DNA of 64,000 bases, from NCBI RefSeq assembly GCF_012641435.1, contig NZ_JABAIJ010000003.1:310001-374000 (forward strand), given 5' to 3'. The position numbers and the translations under genes are program-made. Below, one piece after another: positions 62,027-64,000 of the stretch. The notes beneath the pieces are model-generated. The model saw only the letters and a list, made by a program, of their open reading frames with translations. It made no database searches and was not told the origin of the DNA. The DNA is from Rhizobium sp. P38BS-XIX. GTDB lineage: Bacteria > Pseudomonadota > Alphaproteobacteria > Rhizobiales > Rhizobiaceae. How positions within the stretch are numbered: the first letter of the stretch is position 1; every line of letters begins with the position of its first letter.

Positions 62027-63376
62027 ATGGCTCAGAAACACGTCACTTTCGGTATCATGCTGCAGGGCCCGGGCGGCCATATGAACGCCTGGAAGCATCC
62101 GAGCGTCCCCGCCGATGCGAGCACCAATCTCAATTTCTTCGTCAAGACTGCCCGTAAGGCGGAAGAGGCCGGTATCGCCTTCGCTTTCGTTGCGGATGGT
62201 CTCTATATCAATGAGCAGTCGATCCCGCATTTTCTCAACCGGTTCGAGCCGCTGACCATCCTGTCGGCGCTGGCCGCCTTCACCACAAAGCTCGGGCTGG
62301 TCGGCACGGTCTCGACGTCGTACAGCGATCCTTTCACGATTGCGCGCCAGTTCGCCTCGCTGGACCTGATCAGCGGCGGCCGTGCCGGCTGGAATGCCGT
62401 GACATCGCCGCTTGAAGGATCCGGCCGTAATTACAGCCGCGAACATCCCGAGCATGAATTGCGCTATGAGATCGCCGACGAATATCTCGATGCGACGAAA
62501 GGCCTTTGGGACTCCTGGGATGACGACGCCTTCGTTCGCGACAGGGAAGCCGGCGTCTATGCCGACAAATCCAAGCTGCATCGACTGAACCACAAGGGTC
62601 GGTTCTTCCGTATCGAAGGCCCTCTCAACATCAGCCGCTCCAAACAGGGGCAGCCGGTGGTGTTTCAGGCTGGCGCGTCCGATTCCGGCATCCGGCTTGC
62701 CGGCAAGCACGCCGATGCCGTCTTTACCAATGGCGGACCGCTGGAAGACGCCAAGGTTTTCTACAAGCAGGTCAAGCAAAGCGCGGTCGCGCACGGTCGT
62801 AGCGCAAGGGATGTCGGCATTTTCCCCGGTATAGGCCCAATTGTCGGCGCAACACAGGAGGAGGCCGATGCCAAATACCAGGCAATCCGCAACCTTGTGA
62901 CCATCGAGGAGGCGCTCGCCTATCTCGGCCGCTTCTTCGATCATCACGATTTCAGCGTCTATCCGCTGGATGAGCCTTTCCCGGATCTTGGCGATATCGG
63001 CCGCAACAATTTTCGCGCCACGACCGACCGCATAAAGAAGACGGCACGTGAGAAGGGATTGACCCTGCGTGACGTGGCGCTCGATGCCGCAACGCCGCGC
63101 ACTTCGTTTATCGGGACTGCCGAACATATTGCCGATGAGATCATCCGCTGGGTGGATCAGGAAGGCGCGGACGGTTTCATTCTTGGCTTTCCAGTCATCG
63201 GCGAGGGGTTCGACGACTTCTCCAAGCATGTGCTGCCTATCCTGACGAGCCGTGGCTATTTCGACCCGGAACTGAAAGGCGAGACGCTTCGCGATCATCT
63301 TGGTCTGCCGTTCCGCGAGAGCCGTTACGCGGCAAGCTCCGATGACATCGAACCAGCAAAGGCCGTCGGCGCCTGA
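62027..63376 (+). CDS. NtaA/SnaA/DszA-family monooxygenase (YtnJ-like)
   Basis: A 449-residue FMN-dependent monooxygenase of the same family as the gene at 4894 but clearly diverged. HVTFGIMLQGPGGHMNAWKHP at the start, ARKAEEAGIAFAFVADGLY, ASLDLISGGRAGWNAVTSP and GQPVVFQAGASDSGIRLAGKHADAVF are characteristic. The strong AGGAGG site is six bases before the ATG, 25 bp after the previous gene. YtnJ/YxeK relatives oxidise S-substituted cysteine derivatives to release cysteine; the following M20 amidohydrolase supports that reading. Confidence 0.9.
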   Translation: MAQKHVTFGIMLQGPGGHMNAWKHPSVPADASTNLNFFVKTARKAEEAGIAFAFVADGLYINEQSIPHFLNRFEPLTILSALAAFTTKLGLVGTVSTSYSDPFTIARQFASLDLISGGRAGWNAVTSPLEGSGRNYSREHPEHELRYEIADEYLDATKGLWDSWDDDAFVRDREAGVYADKSKLHRLNHKGRFFRIEGPLNISRSKQGQPVVFQAGASDSGIRLAGKHADAVFTNGGPLEDAKVFYKQVKQSAVAHGRSARDVGIFPGIGPIVGATQEEADAKYQAIRNLVTIEEALAYLGRFFDHHDFSVYPLDEPFPDLGDIGRNNFRATTDRIKKTAREKGLTLRDVALDAATPRTSFIGTAEHIADEIIRWVDQEGADGFILGFPVIGEGFDDFSKHVLPILTSRGYFDPELKGETLRDHLGLPFRESRYAASSDDIEPAKAVGA

Positions 63377-63392
63377 GCCCGGACCGATCACT

Positions 63393-64000
63393 ATGAACGC
63401 CATCATCAAGCCGGATTCCATCAACGATCCCGTCGAGAAGGGAATTGCCGCCTATCTCGACGAGATCATCGCGCTGCGTCACGACTTCCACCAGTATCCC
63501 GAACTTGCCTTTCAGGAGCATCGCACCTCCAAGCGGATTGCGTCGCTTCTGAGCGATTGGGGTTATGAGGTTGCAACGGGCATCGCCGGAACGGGCGTCG
63601 TGGCGACTCTGAAGCGCGGAGAGGGGTCCCGCAGCCTCGGCATCAGAGCCGACATGGATGCGCTGCCCATCGAGGAAACGACAAGGGTCGACTATGCCAG
63701 CAGCAATCCCGGTGTCATGCACGCCTGCGGCCATGACGGACACACGTCCATATTGCTTGCCGCTGCGCGCTATCTTGCCGAGAGCGGCAATTTCAGCGGC
63801 ACCTTACGGCTGATTTTTCAGCCGGCCGAGGAGATTGGCGCCGGGGCGCGCAAGATGTTGTCTGAAGGCTTGTTCGATCGCTTCCCTGTCGATGCGGTCT
63901 TTGGGCTGCACAATTGGCCGGGGGTACCTGAGGGGCAGTTCGGCTTCGTCGTCGGACCGGCAATGGCCTCCGTCGACCAGGCGTTGATCCGGATTGTCGG
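63393..64000 (+). CDS. M20-family amidohydrolase, hippurate-hydrolase type (partial)
   Basis: The first 202 codons of an M20D metallopeptidase, cut by the right edge of the window. Seen are LRHDFHQYPELAFQEHRTS, the metal-binding GIRADMDALPIEE with the catalytic Asp, MHACGHDGHTSILLAAARYL with Cys and His ligands, and FQPAEEIGAGARKML with the Glu pair. Relatives (YtnL, YxeP) remove N-acyl groups from modified cysteines. It starts 17 bp after the NtaA-type gene, so it is in the same operon. Confidence 0.9.
   Translation, partial: MNAIIKPDSINDPVEKGIAAYLDEIIALRHDFHQYPELAFQEHRTSKRIASLLSDWGYEVATGIAGTGVVATLKRGEGSRSLGIRADMDALPIEETTRVDYASSNPGVMHACGHDGHTSILLAAARYLAESGNFSGTLRLIFQPAEEIGAGARKMLSEGLFDRFPVDAVFGLHNWPGVPEGQFGFVVGPAMASVDQALIRIV

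Noticed and set aside
62021..63424. 467-codon minus-strand open frame
   Set aside because: It mirrors the NtaA-type monooxygenase gene, which has motifs and a strong ribosome binding site.

Overview
The window looks like part of a Rhizobium-type alphaproteobacterial replicon (Rhizobiaceae; species not determined). The evidence is a GC-rich sequence with C/G-ending codons, purine-rich ribosome binding sites, a DUF47-pit phosphate operon with a PHO-box-like repeat, tandem beta-lactamases beside a divergent ampR, and dense ABC transporter / flavin monooxygenase operons. It is an accessory, catabolic and transport region. I saw no tRNA, rRNA, insertion sequence, phage or CRISPR array.

Layout. 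0.3-2.5 kb: a secreted alpha/beta hydrolase and an M19 dipeptidase. 2.7-4.9 kb: a cytochrome P450 divergent from a TetR regulator with two operator-like palindromes between them, and an apparent gene remnant behind the P450. 4.9-16.6 kb: a probable organosulfur scavenging locus with a DszA/NtaA-type monooxygenase, a ribose-type ABC importer with two binding proteins, two DszC/SfnB-type oxygenases and an NCS2 permease. 16.8-26.2 kb: a catabolic cluster (FAD amine oxidase, NTF2-like protein, aldo/keto reductase, TIGR04076 and DUF3830 proteins, GntR regulator) divergent from a livGFHM-type transporter. 26.2-27.1 kb: two small proteins of unknown function.

27.2-33.5 kb: a resistance block with AmpR-controlled class A and class C beta-lactamases, a soluble globin-coupled chemoreceptor, and a CmlA-type chloramphenicol exporter. 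The exporter is preceded by what looks like a nine-codon leader peptide and a hairpin. 33.6-36.7 kb: a luciferase-like monooxygenase and three small secreted proteins. 36.9-47.1 kb: an apparently complete lysine to 2-oxoglutarate route, with an Lrp regulator, a saccharopine/lysine dehydrogenase-like enzyme, an ALDH7-type semialdehyde dehydrogenase, an aminotransferase, a 2-oxoadipate dioxygenase/decarboxylase (HglS) and a YdiJ-type D-2-hydroxyglutarate dehydrogenase, plus a LysR regulator.

47.1-56.7 kb: a 2H phosphoesterase, a RutA/SfnG-like monooxygenase behind a 20-bp palindrome, a secreted protein, an MscS channel, a PAS-PAS-GGDEF cyclase, mntH-mntR with an MntR box, and DUF47-pit with a PHO-box-like repeat. 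56.7-64 kb: tauABC with an SsuD-like monooxygenase, divergent from a module (MsnO8-type monooxygenase, NtaA-type monooxygenase, M20 amidohydrolase) that resembles the Bacillus ytmO-ytnJ-ytnL sulfur-salvage set and runs off the right edge. The two ends of the window are therefore both rich in sulfur-acquisition enzymes, and a near-identical TTTTATAG-type promoter motif occurs in front of an operon at each end.
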